Origin: JBGPIT01 sp041485125
Lineage (GTDB): Bacteria; Desulfobacterota; Binatia; UTPRO1
Length of the DNA stretch: 15,740 nt
NCBI GenBank assembly: GCA_041485125.1
Contig: JBGPIT010000075.1
Location: 1-15,740 of the forward strand
Direction: 5' to 3'
Positions 1-10,918 of the stretch are shown here, one piece after another. The number at the start of each line of letters is the position of its first letter. Positions within the stretch are counted from its first letter, which is position 1. The position numbers and the translations under genes are program-made. Under the pieces are notes generated by a model, which saw only the letters and a list, made by a program, of their open reading frames with translations, was not told the DNA's origin and made no database searches.

Positions 1-1
1 C

Positions 2-991
2 ACGGTCGACTTCACCGCGAACTCCGTCGCGGCGCGGGTGAGCGCGGACCGCTCGATTCTCGGCACGACCTTCCTCGCCAACAGCGAAGACCTGCCGCCC
101 GGCATCGCCGTCCTCGCAACCGGCGCGCTGCCGTTCTTCACCACCGTCCAGAAGAGCCCCGAGGGCTCTTTCTCGGCGGATCTGACGATCGCGTACACGC
201 CCGCCGATCTCGCGCTCGCAGGCATCGTCGACGGCTCGCCGGACGAAGCCGGCCTACAGATCGTCCGCGTCGGCGGTCCGGGAAGCTGCCTGCGGAGCGG
301 CCTCCCGTGCACCACGAGCGCGAACTGCATCAGCGACGACGGTCCCTGCGTCAATCTCCTGGCGACCACGGTCGACACGATCAACAACGAGGTGACGACC
401 ACGGGCCTGACCGACTTCTCGATCTTCGGCGTGGTGAACCCGACGATCTACGCGCCCTCGCTCTCGATTCCCGGCAAGGGCAGTCCGACTACGGAGTGCG
501 CCGTGGAGTTTCTCCTGGCCGACCCGGCCGGCGAGAGCGTCCTCGACAGCGCCGGCAACCCGTCGGCGAAGCAGAGCTGTCAGGACGGCGACACGTCCTG
601 CGACTTCGACGCGACTCCGGGACAGTGCACGTTCCACGCCGCGCTCTGCTTCAACGTCGTCGACAATCGGTTCCCCAACTGCCCGACCGATCAGATCAAC
701 TTCCTCGACGTGAAGAACCCGTCGGCCAAACAGGCGACGAAGACCGCTGCCGATCTCGCCAACCGAAACGCGCTCGTCGGCCTGACGCAGCTCGCGCTGG
801 CGCTGCCGGACGCGCGCGACAACGACTGCGCACCCTTCGACGTCGTGGTGACGATGAAGAGCGGCTCGAGCGGCTTCAAAGCGACCAAGTACAAGGTGAA
901 GCTGAAGGCGACATTTTCCCAGACGATCCCGTCCAAGCCGACGGCCAAGAAGACGGACACCGACAAGCTCGAGCTCACGTGCACCCCGTGA
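2..991 (+). CDS. Cys-rich exported protein, C-terminal part (5' end outside window)
   Basis: The frame is open from the left edge to TGA at 989-991. The GTG at 38 is probably internal, because the preceding codons read sensibly (TVDFTANSVAAR). No enzyme family is recognised. Two regions can be seen. The first is a beta-rich, Thr/Ser/Gly-rich part up to about nt 450 that ends in TTTGLTDFSIFGVVNP, a pattern common at the end of extracellular beta-sandwich domains; it contains a Cys cluster (CLRSGLPCTTSANC, about nt 287-331). The second is a Cys module at about nt 480-720 with the order C-x2-GD-x2-CD-x-D, then CTFHAALCFN, then a PSAKQ segment. From memory, modules of this type recur in large secreted proteins of Binatia/deltaproteobacterial genomes. 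Paired cysteines and absence of membrane segments suggest an extracytoplasmic location, with the signal peptide presumably upstream. The C-terminus is Lys-rich. Function unknown. Confidence 0.72.
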   Translation, partial: TVDFTANSVAARVSADRSILGTTFLANSEDLPPGIAVLATGALPFFTTVQKSPEGSFSADLTIAYTPADLALAGIVDGSPDEAGLQIVRVGGPGSCLRSGLPCTTSANCISDDGPCVNLLATTVDTINNEVTTTGLTDFSIFGVVNPTIYAPSLSIPGKGSPTTECAVEFLLADPAGESVLDSAGNPSAKQSCQDGDTSCDFDATPGQCTFHAALCFNVVDNRFPNCPTDQINFLDVKNPSAKQATKTAADLANRNALVGLTQLALALPDARDNDCAPFDVVVTMKSGSSGFKATKYKVKLKATFSQTIPSKPTAKKTDTDKLELTCTP

Positions 992-1379
992 GCTGACCGC
1001 GGGCCGCGGAGGTCCCTCCCCCCCTCCAGCGGCCCAGACTGGGAGCCGGTTCCCCCACCGGCCCCGAACGGCAAAGCCCCGACGCGTACTTCGCGTCGGG
1101 GCTTTGCGTTTCCAGCCGCACTGACATCACCGAGATCCGCACGATCGCGACGAGGACGTGCGATGCCCTCATCGCGCATCGCCGCGAGCGCGCCGCGCAC
1201 CGTCGGCGAAGAACACGCCTCGCGCGCGCCGCTCGCACGGTGTATCTCAAGCGGGCGCATCGCGGGATCGCGGCAACCGATCTGGGGCACGGCACAAACA
1301 TGACGATGCACGCGCACACGAGACACGTGGCAGAGCGCGCCCGAGGTGCTACCCACGCGGCGCCGAGTGCATCACCGTC
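992..1379. other. Intergenic region, 388 nt, no gene supported
   Basis: Apart from the hairpins at 1045-1062 and 1071-1107, I see no gene here. A + frame in phase with the first dehydrogenase reaches back to 1158. Its translation is an Arg/Ala/His-rich string unlike any dehydrogenase N-terminus, and the conserved fold begins only at the ATG at 1380. The promoter for the dehydrogenase pair should lie between 1108 and 1379, but I find no convincing -35/-10 pair. Confidence 0.6.
1071..1107. terminator. Rho-independent (probably bidirectional) terminator hairpin
   Basis: A perfect 16-bp inverted repeat (1071-1086 and 1092-1107) encloses a 5-nt loop, tactt. The arms begin GCAAAGCCCC and end GGGGCTTTGC, so each strand has A/T-rich outer bases and a GC core, and the + strand continues GTTT. 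It lies 80 nt after the stop of the Cys-rich protein and is followed by the isocitrate dehydrogenase genes, so it should insulate the two transcription units. A smaller hairpin, GCCGGT-tccccc-ACCGGC, precedes it at 1045-1062. Confidence 0.85.
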
Positions 1380-2392
<1,013 letters not shown>

Positions 2393-2396
<4 letters not shown>

Positions 2397-3406
2397 GCAC
2401 CCGGCGCAGGGTGACGTTGATCCCGGGCGACGGCATCGGCCCGGAGATCACCGAGGCGACGGTACGCATCCTCGACGCCGCCGGCGCGCCGATCGAGTGG
2501 GAACGCGTCGAGACCGGCATCGCGGCGTTCGCGCGCGAGGGCACGCCGCTTCCCGAGTCGGCGCTCGAGTCGATCCGGCGAAACCAGCTCGCGCTGAAGG
2601 CGCGCATCGAGGTGCCCGAGACGGGCAACTTCGAGAACCCGAACGTCACGCTCCGGAAGGCGCTCGACCTCTACGCGAACGTCCGGCCGATCCGGACCTT
2701 CCCCGGCCACCCGACGCGCTACCCCGATCTCGATCTGGTCGTCATCCGTGAGAACACCGAGGGCGAGTACTCGGGCCTCGAGCATCAGATCGTCCCCGGC
2801 GTGGTCGAGAGCATCAAGGTCACGACCGAGGGCGCCTGCATGCGGATCGCGCGCTTCGCCTTCGACTACGCCACCCACGAGCAGCGCAAGAAGGTGACGG
2901 CGGTCCACAAGGCCAACATCATGAAGCTGTCGGACGGCCTCTTTCTCGAGTGCTGCCGCAGCGTCGCCAAGGAATTCCCCGCGCTCACGTACCAGGAGCT
3001 GATCGTCGACAACACCTGCATGCAGCTCATCATGAACCCCTACCAGTTCGACGTGATGGTGATGCAGAACTTCTACGGCGACCTGGTGTCGGGCCTCTGC
3101 AACGGCCTCGTCGGCGGCATCAGCGTCGTCGCGGGCGCGAACCTCGGCGGCGACATCGCGGTCTTCGAGGCGATCCACGGCGACGCGCCGCACCTCGTCG
3201 GCAAGAATGCCGCCAACCCGATGCCGATGCTGGTCGCGGCGATCCTATTGCTGCGCCACATCGATCGCCACGACCTCGCGGACCGCATCACGGCGGCAAC
3301 CGCCGCGGTCCTCGTCGAAGGCCGCCAGCTGACACGAGATCTCGGCGGCACCAGCGGCACGCGCGAGATGGCCGACGCGATCATCGCCCGCCTGGCGCCG
3401 GGCTGA
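2393..3406 (+). CDS. Isocitrate dehydrogenase-like subunit with altered active site (possible regulatory subunit)
   Basis: 337 aa, starting in the ATGA overlap with the previous gene. It is a full-length paralogue beginning RRRVTLIPGDGIGPEIT. Its numbering matches human IDH3A: N84, R88, R98, R119, Y126, K173, D206 and D230 are kept. Three functional positions differ from the upstream subunit. The substrate-binding Ser is N82. The second metal Asp of YGDxxSD is Gly (YGDLVSG, G234). The NAD-specificity Asp in HGxAPD is His (HGDAPH). Mitochondrial IDH3 beta and gamma subunits have also lost the metal Asp and NAD-binding residues at these positions. My inference is a subunit with reduced or no catalysis that partners the upstream protein in a heteromer. 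The alternative is an active enzyme with a shifted substrate or cofactor. Family membership is firm; the regulatory role is a hypothesis. Confidence 0.9.
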
Positions 3407-3430
3407 GTCGCGCGCGCGGCGGCTGAAGTC

Positions 3431-4696
3431 CTAGTCGTGCGGCGACTCGCGAGGGACCGGTGCGTGCTCGCGACCGGGCTTCCGCGGGGCCGTCCTGAGC
3501 GCCCCCTCCGGTCTCTCCGCGGGATGGCGAAACGCCTCCGACTCGCTCACGTGCCAGCCCGACTGCAGCTCGATGTAGGCTTGGTCGACCTCGTCGCGCG
3601 GCATGCAGCCGGCACGGCTGCGGACGGTCTTCTCCATCTCGAGGACCGACGCAGTCTTCACCGGCGGCGTCTTGATGGGAGCGCGCGCGGTGCCGGACGG
3701 CACCGGGTCGACCTCGCCGCGCACGACGTTCCCTTCGAGATAGACCGGGCCCGCGTCGACGAGTCGGACCGCGGCGTGGGGCTTGCCGCCGATGCTGCGC
3801 GCGTAGGGCGAAAGGGTGAAGAGCGAGTTGACGACATTGCCGGTCGCGCCGTTCTCGAAGCGACTGCCCCACTCGGCCCAGTCCTCGACGATGACGTTCC
3901 GCACGTCGGCGAGGACTTGACCGGAGAGCAGCGGGCTCCGGATCCAGCCCTTCTGGATCCACGAGTGGTGCAGCGAGATGTCGCCGCCGTTCTCGTACTT
4001 GCAGAAGAACGAGCGGGTGTTGCCGGCGAGGAAGACGTACTGGACGGTCACGTCGTGGGCGCCGTAGCCGACCGAGATGCCGTCGTCCTGCGAGCCCGTC
4101 GACGACACGTGGGAGACCGCGATGTCGTAGGCTTCCGGTCCGTTCAGGCGCAGGTTGTCGTAGCCGTTCCGCAGCCGGAGGTTGCGCACGATCACGTCGT
4201 TGGTGCGGATGTCGATGAGCGCGACCTCCTTCTGGAGACCGTCACCGTCGAGGGTCGCGCCGTTGCCCTCGATCGTGAGGTGCGGCGAGGTCAGATGCGG
4301 CAGCGGCCGGGTGATCTCGATCGGCCGGTCGACCTCGAAGCGCAGGATCACGTTCGGCGTCCGCGCCACCTCGTTGAAGATCTTGCGGACGTTGTCCTCG
4401 GTCGGATCGTCGATCACGATGACGCGGCCGCCTTCGCCGCCGCGGGCGCGGGCACCGAAACCCTCGATCGGCTCGCTCGCGGGGACGACCGCGCCGGTGT
4501 CGCGCCGGCGTTTTGCCGGCGCGGGCGCGTCGCTCGGCGGTCGCTTGCGCTTCGCCGCCGCCACCTCCGACCCTCCATCGTCGTGTCGAGCAGTGGGCGC
4601 CCGCGCCGCGACGGTGTCGGGACCGAAGCAGGCGGCGAGCATCGCGGTCGCGATCAGGATCGACAGCGTGATGGTCTTGGTCACTCGCGCGAGCAT
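3431..4696 (-). CDS. Pectate lyase (PL1)-like right-handed beta-helix lipoprotein
   Basis: 421 aa on the minus strand, convergent with the dehydrogenase pair (24 nt between stops). The start is the ATG at 4696, preceded by GAGAGG four bases upstream; the frame remains open to 5179, but that extension would run antisense through aconitase and lacks a signal. Residues 1-23 form a lipoprotein signal (ITLSILIATAMLAAC, lipidated Cys23). Residues 24-78 are a Lys/Arg/Pro/Ala-rich linker. At about 79, GFGARARGGEGGRVIVI matches the entry to PL1 pectate lyases (GFG...GGRGG). Beta-helix turns follow, with SQDDGISV at 202-209 and ISLHHSWIQKGWIRSP at 240-255, whose R-x-P resembles the PL1 catalytic Arg motif. 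The tail holds AGCMPRDEVDQAYI, like the PL1 C-terminus. Predicted to be membrane-anchored and to bind or cleave an acidic polysaccharide; activity is unproven. Confidence 0.85.
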   Translation of the reverse strand: MLARVTKTITLSILIATAMLAACFGPDTVAARAPTARHDDGGSEVAAAKRKRPPSDAPAPAKRRRDTGAVVPASEPIEGFGARARGGEGGRVIVIDDPTEDNVRKIFNEVARTPNVILRFEVDRPIEITRPLPHLTSPHLTIEGNGATLDGDGLQKEVALIDIRTNDVIVRNLRLRNGYDNLRLNGPEAYDIAVSHVSSTGSQDDGISVGYGAHDVTVQYVFLAGNTRSFFCKYENGGDISLHHSWIQKGWIRSPLLSGQVLADVRNVIVEDWAEWGSRFENGATGNVVNSLFTLSPYARSIGGKPHAAVRLVDAGPVYLEGNVVRGEVDPVPSGTARAPIKTPPVKTASVLEMEKTVRSRAGCMPRDEVDQAYIELQSGWHVSESEAFRHPAERPEGALRTAPRKPGREHAPVPRESPHD

Positions 4697-4782
4697 AGCG
4701 CCTCTCGCGCACCCTGACAGCCGGGGATCGGCCGCTGGCGGGTGCCCCACGACGTTGCTACTTTCGGTCAGGTTCACGCTCC

Positions 4783-4787
4783 GGAGG
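4783..4787 (+). promoter_or_regulatory. Shine-Dalgarno GGAGG of aconitase
   Basis: GGAGG lies 8 nt before the ATG at 4796. It decides that start over the in-frame GTG at 4742, which has no ribosome-binding site and would add 18 residues absent from the family. Confidence 0.75.
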
Positions 4788-4795
4788 ACGCACTG

Positions 4796-7576
<2,781 letters not shown>

Positions 7577-7605
7577 TCGCTTGATCGCGTCGACCCCGTT
7601 TTTTG

Positions 7606-7634
7606 TTTGCAGCTCCGAGATTTGCGTGTATAAC
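7606..7634 (+). promoter_or_regulatory. Candidate sigma70-type promoter for the transglycosylase gene
   Basis: A TTTGCA -35-like box (7606-7611) and a TATAAC -10 box (7629-7634) are separated by 17 bp, with a T-run (7599-7604) just upstream that may act as an UP-like element. It is the only A/T-rich patch between aconitase and the next gene. It would give a leader of roughly 210 nt before the ATG at 7850. Confidence 0.55.
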
Positions 7635-7800
7635 GCGCCCGTCTCGTAGTCGGTCGCGCGGCGGTCGACTGGGTCGTGGGGTGGTGTCGTTGCGGATGTC
7701 GATTTCAACCGTCGCTCAAAGCTCTGCCAGCATCATCGTAGGGGCGGTCAATCCGCAGTACGCCAGCGTCGGACATCGTCCGAACGATCGTTGGAGTATG

Positions 7801-7826
7801 CGACGAGGGCACGGTCGTGCTCGTCG
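7801..7826 (+). promoter_or_regulatory. Leader hairpin next to the transglycosylase ribosome-binding site
   Basis: CGACGA (7801-7806) pairs with TCGTCG (7821-7826), and GCAC (7809-7812) pairs with GTGC (7817-7820) around a GGTC loop, with a GG bulge. That is ten base pairs ending ten bases before the AGGAGGT at 7837. A second stem, TCGGAC-atc-GTCCGA, lies at 7769-7783. I see the inverted repeats directly; a regulatory role is inferred from position only. Confidence 0.4.
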
Positions 7827-7836
7827 GGAGGATGTC

Positions 7837-7843
7837 AGGAGGT
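7837..7843 (+). promoter_or_regulatory. Shine-Dalgarno AGGAGGT of the lytic transglycosylase
   Basis: A near-perfect anti-16S match, 6 nt before the ATG at 7850. It chooses that start over the in-frame GTG at 7817 and ATG at 7832. A second purine-rich GGGAGG at 7826-7831 abuts the ATG at 7832 and is too close to serve it. Confidence 0.75.
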
Positions 7844-7849
7844 GTGAGG

Positions 7850-9160
7850 ATGACGAGGCAACTGGCAACGACGCGGCATGTGCGACGGGTCTTTCACGTC
7901 GCCCTGCTCGCGGGTGCGATGCTGGCCAGCGGCTGTTTCCACGCCGGTACGAGCGTGAAGCAGTCGATGACGAGCGGCGCACCGATCGCAGTACCGGCCG
8001 CCGCGGCGGCAAGGCAGCCCGGCCCCACTGACCTCGCCGGCATCCACCACGCCGGGGTCGAGAAAGCGGCGAACCAGCACTTCGATCTCCACAAGCCCGA
8101 GGTCGAAAGCAGCGTCACCGTGTTTCAGACCAGCCTGCGCGGCTTCTTCGATCAGGCGCTCGACCGCAGCTCACGCTACGTCTCCACCATGACCGACATC
8201 CTGGTGCGTGAAGGCCTGCCCGCCGAGCTCGCCTACCTTCCGCTGATCGAGAGCGGCTATCGCCCGGAAGCGGTCTCCCCGGCCGGCGCGGCTGGTCCCT
8301 GGCAATTCATCCCGGAGACGGGACGCCGCTACGGCCTGCGCATCGACTCCCTCGTCGACGAGCGCCGCGATCCCATCAAGTCGACCCACGCCGCCGTCCA
8401 GTACTTGAAGGACCTGCACGACATGTTCGGCGATTGGGAGCTCTCGCTCGCCGCCTACAACAGCGGCGAGTACCGCGTCGCCCGCATCCTCGCCCAGACC
8501 GACGCCGGCGACTACTGGGACATGCGCTCGCGCGGCTACCTCCCGACCGAGACCTCGCAATACGTGCCCCGCTTCTTGGCGGCGGTACGGATCGCGAGCG
8601 CGCCCGAATCGTACGGTTTCGACGCGCCGGCGTACCAGCCGCTGCACTTCGAGCTCGTCAACGTCGATCGGCAAGTGTCGCTGCACACGGCTGGGCGGCT
8701 GTGCGGTGTCTCCGCCTCGGAGCTCGCCGACTTGAACCCCGAGCTACGCCGCGGGATCACCCCGTCCGGCTACGCGCTCCGCGTCCCCACGGGGGCGGCC
8801 GAGCCCCTACGCGTCGCGCTCGCCAGCTACGTCGAGCCCGTGCGGGTCGCCGCCCGCACGCCGCGGAACGGCCGGCGCGACGGCCAAGTGGCGCGCAGCT
8901 CGCGGGCGAGCGCGCGCGTCGTGAGCCGCGCGACCAGGCCGACGCGCGGCGGGCAGCAGTGTCCCACCGCGCTCACCAAAGCGAAGCCGTCGCAGAAGAG
9001 CCGCAAGACCGAGGCCGTCCGCGACCGCAAGCCGGTGCCACTCGTGAGCCGTAAGGAGCGCGGCGCCGATGGTTCGAAACGACGCGAGGCCGAGCTCGAG
9101 AAGAATCTGGGACGGCGCCGATCAGGACTTGGCGCGCGGTCGCTCCGCGCGTCCGGCTGA
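7850..9160 (+). CDS. Membrane-bound lytic murein transglycosylase, MltD-like, lipoprotein
   Basis: 436 aa. It should cleave the MurNAc-GlcNAc bond of peptidoglycan with formation of 1,6-anhydro-MurNAc. Residues 1-29 form a lipoprotein signal (VALLAGAMLASGC, Cys29), implying anchoring to the cell envelope. The SLT/MltD domain spans about 85-250: LAYLPLIESGYRPEAVSPAG holds the expected catalytic Glu134, then GPWQFIPETGRRYGL and AAYNSGEYRVARIL, all family signatures. A LysM-like peptidoglycan-binding segment follows at about 278-315 (LHTAGRLCGVSASELADLNP). Residues 316-436 are a long Arg/Lys/Ser/Ala-rich tail that I cannot place in any domain; MltD proteins often have further LysM repeats here. 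It is monocistronic and convergent with pepA, with 16 nt between stops. Confidence 0.92.
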   Translation: MTRQLATTRHVRRVFHVALLAGAMLASGCFHAGTSVKQSMTSGAPIAVPAAAAARQPGPTDLAGIHHAGVEKAANQHFDLHKPEVESSVTVFQTSLRGFFDQALDRSSRYVSTMTDILVREGLPAELAYLPLIESGYRPEAVSPAGAAGPWQFIPETGRRYGLRIDSLVDERRDPIKSTHAAVQYLKDLHDMFGDWELSLAAYNSGEYRVARILAQTDAGDYWDMRSRGYLPTETSQYVPRFLAAVRIASAPESYGFDAPAYQPLHFELVNVDRQVSLHTAGRLCGVSASELADLNPELRRGITPSGYALRVPTGAAEPLRVALASYVEPVRVAARTPRNGRRDGQVARSSRASARVVSRATRPTRGGQQCPTALTKAKPSQKSRKTEAVRDRKPVPLVSRKERGADGSKRREAELEKNLGRRRSGLGARSLRASG

Positions 9161-9176
9161 TCACCCACGGTGTCCG

Positions 9177-10796
9177 TCAGGTAGGGCGGCGCGTCCTCGC
9201 GTGCGCGGATCGCGCCGGGTGGCGCCGCTTCGCGTTCGTCCGTGCGGGCCGGGGTGTGACACGCCCGTCGGTTGGCGACGAGGCACCCACCTCGGCTGCA
9301 TAGGGGCGCGAGCTTTCCGCCTTCTGCAGCACGAACTGGAGTAGCGTCCGCACCGCGAACCCGGTGCCGCCGCGCGGGATGTAGGGACGATCTTTGTCCG
9401 CGAAGGACGGCCCGGCGATGTCGAGATGCGCCCACGGCGTGCCGTCGACGAACTCCTGTAGGAAGAGCGCACCGGTGATGCTGCCGGCGTTGCCGCCGCC
9501 GATGTTCTTGAGATCCGCAACCGCGCTCTTCAGCTCGTCGCGGTACTCGGGAACGAGGGGCAGCTGCCAGAGCGGCTCGCCTTGCGCGCGGCCGATCGCC
9601 ATCAGCTCGTCCGCTAACCCCTGATCGTTGGCGAAGAGCCCGGCGACCTCGGGCCCGAGCGCGATCACGCAGGCGCCGGTGAGGGTCGCGATGTCGATGA
9701 TGGCCTCGGGCTTCGTCGCGGCGGCGAGCGTGAGCGCGTCGGCGAGCACCAGACGGCCTTCGGCGTCGGTATTGAGCACCTCGACGGTCTTGCCGTTGCG
9801 GTAACGGATGACGTCGCCGGGCTTCTGCGCCGCGCCGCTCGGCAGGTTCTCCGAGAGCGGCACGAAGCCGTCGACGGCGATCCGAGGCTGCAAGCGACCG
9901 AGCGCGCTCATGACGGCGAGCACGGTGGCGCCGCCGGCCATGTCGATCTTCATCGTCTCCATCGATTTCGGCTGCTTGAGCGACAAGCCACCGGAGTCGA
10001 AGGTGATCCCCTTGCCGACGAGCGCGACCCGTCTGGTCGCGCCCGCGGGCTCGTAGCGCAGGCGGAGAAAGCGCGGCTCCTGTGCGCTGCCGCGCGAGAC
10101 GGCGAGCAAACCGTGCAGCTCCTCGGCACGGATACGCTTGGGACCCCACACCTCGACGTCGAATCCCGCGGTCTTCGCGAGGCGCTCGGCCTCGGCCGCG
10201 ATGTAGGTCGGCGTCTTCACCGCCGCGGGCTCGTTGACGAGATCGCGCACCAACGCCACCGCCTCGAGCGCGATCTCGGTCCGCTGCCATGCTCGCGCGA
10301 GCGCGCTCGCATCGAGCTCGAGGCCGCGCGTGACCAGCGTGAGCTCGTCGACATCGGACGTCGGGTCGGGCCGCGACTTGTACTTGTCGAAGCGATAGCC
10401 GGCGAGCTGGAAGCCCTCCGCGATCGCGACGAGCTCGGCCTCGCTCCGCACGCTCTCGTCGCACACCAAGGCAACACGCCGGGCGCCGCGCTCGCGCGCG
10501 ACCCGGCGCGCGCGTCCGGCCGCGCGCCGCCAGCCATCGACGTCGACCAGGCGCCGATCGCCGAGGCCGACGAGGACGAAAGCCCGGCGCTCGCCGTCGG
10601 CGAGCGGCAGCGCGAGCACGTCGCCCTCGCGAGCGCGGAAGGCCGTGGTCGCGAGCGCGCGGCGCATCGCGGCTGACGGCGGCGCGCCGAGCCCGCGGCG
10701 GAGCCGCGGGCCGTCGAGATCGTCGAGAGCGAGAGGGACAACCGTCAGCTCGGCTGGCACCGAGCGCGCGTCGCCGGCGCGGACGCGAATCTTCAC
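9177..10796 (-). CDS. pepA: Leucyl aminopeptidase (M17, PepA)
   Basis: 539 aa from the GTG at 10796; it removes N-terminal residues from peptides in the cytoplasm. All two-metal-site and catalytic residues fit E. coli PepA with a constant offset of 8: K262, D267, K274, D285, D344, E346 and R348. The M17 signature NTDAEGRLVLADAL and WAHLDIAGPSF are intact. The start was chosen because VKIRVRAGDA aligns with the family N-terminus; the GTG at 10841 would add 15 residues, and neither has a clear Shine-Dalgarno. The family core ends near residue 490. The last 50 residues (from LQKAESSRPY) are a basic, low-complexity extension absent from standard PepA, possibly from loss of an earlier stop. The gene is divergent from the uptake operon, sharing a 122-nt intergenic region. 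PepA can also bind DNA in E. coli, but nothing here shows that. Confidence 0.94.
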   Translation of the reverse strand: MKIRVRAGDARSVPAELTVVPLALDDLDGPRLRRGLGAPPSAAMRRALATTAFRAREGDVLALPLADGERRAFVLVGLGDRRLVDVDGWRRAAGRARRVARERGARRVALVCDESVRSEAELVAIAEGFQLAGYRFDKYKSRPDPTSDVDELTLVTRGLELDASALARAWQRTEIALEAVALVRDLVNEPAAVKTPTYIAAEAERLAKTAGFDVEVWGPKRIRAEELHGLLAVSRGSAQEPRFLRLRYEPAGATRRVALVGKGITFDSGGLSLKQPKSMETMKIDMAGGATVLAVMSALGRLQPRIAVDGFVPLSENLPSGAAQKPGDVIRYRNGKTVEVLNTDAEGRLVLADALTLAAATKPEAIIDIATLTGACVIALGPEVAGLFANDQGLADELMAIGRAQGEPLWQLPLVPEYRDELKSAVADLKNIGGGNAGSITGALFLQEFVDGTPWAHLDIAGPSFADKDRPYIPRGGTGFAVRTLLQFVLQKAESSRPYAAEVGASSPTDGRVTPRPARTNAKRRHPARSAHARTRRPT

Positions 10797-10879
10797 CGCG
10801 CCGCTTGTAGTGAGTTCGCCGCTGACGGTCAACGAGGGCACGTCGGAGCGGCTCGCCGACGAACGAGCAACGCGTCCGG

Positions 10880-10908
10880 TTGCAGCGCATGCACCCGCCC
10901 GTTATGTG
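10880..10908 (+). promoter_or_regulatory. Weak candidate promoter of the ABC uptake operon
   Basis: TTGCAG (10880-10885) and TATGTG (10903-10908) are 17 bp apart in the divergent pepA/uptake intergenic region. Transcription would begin around 10915, almost at the GTG at 10919, so the mRNA would be nearly leaderless. Weak by sequence alone. Confidence 0.25.
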
Positions 10909-10918
10909 CCGAGGTCAC

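Noticed and set aside
1281..1310. GG/GC-containing stretch resembling a sigma54 promoter before the dehydrogenase pair
   Set aside because: The spacing and the TTGC half do not fit the -24/-12 consensus.
3437..4717. 426-codon + strand frame across the beta-helix lipoprotein
   Set aside because: The minus strand has a signal peptide, lipobox, Shine-Dalgarno and PL1 motifs; the + frame has none and is Arg/Val/Asp-rich.
7690..7770. Possible c-di-GMP (GEMM) riboswitch in the transglycosylase leader
   Set aside because: Only a short AAAGC-like match; the conserved tetraloop-receptor and GACGCAAAGC core are not present.
8827..10890. 687-codon minus-strand frame overlapping pepA and the transglycosylase tail
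   Set aside because: Arg-rich shadow in a different frame from pepA; pepA has every catalytic residue.
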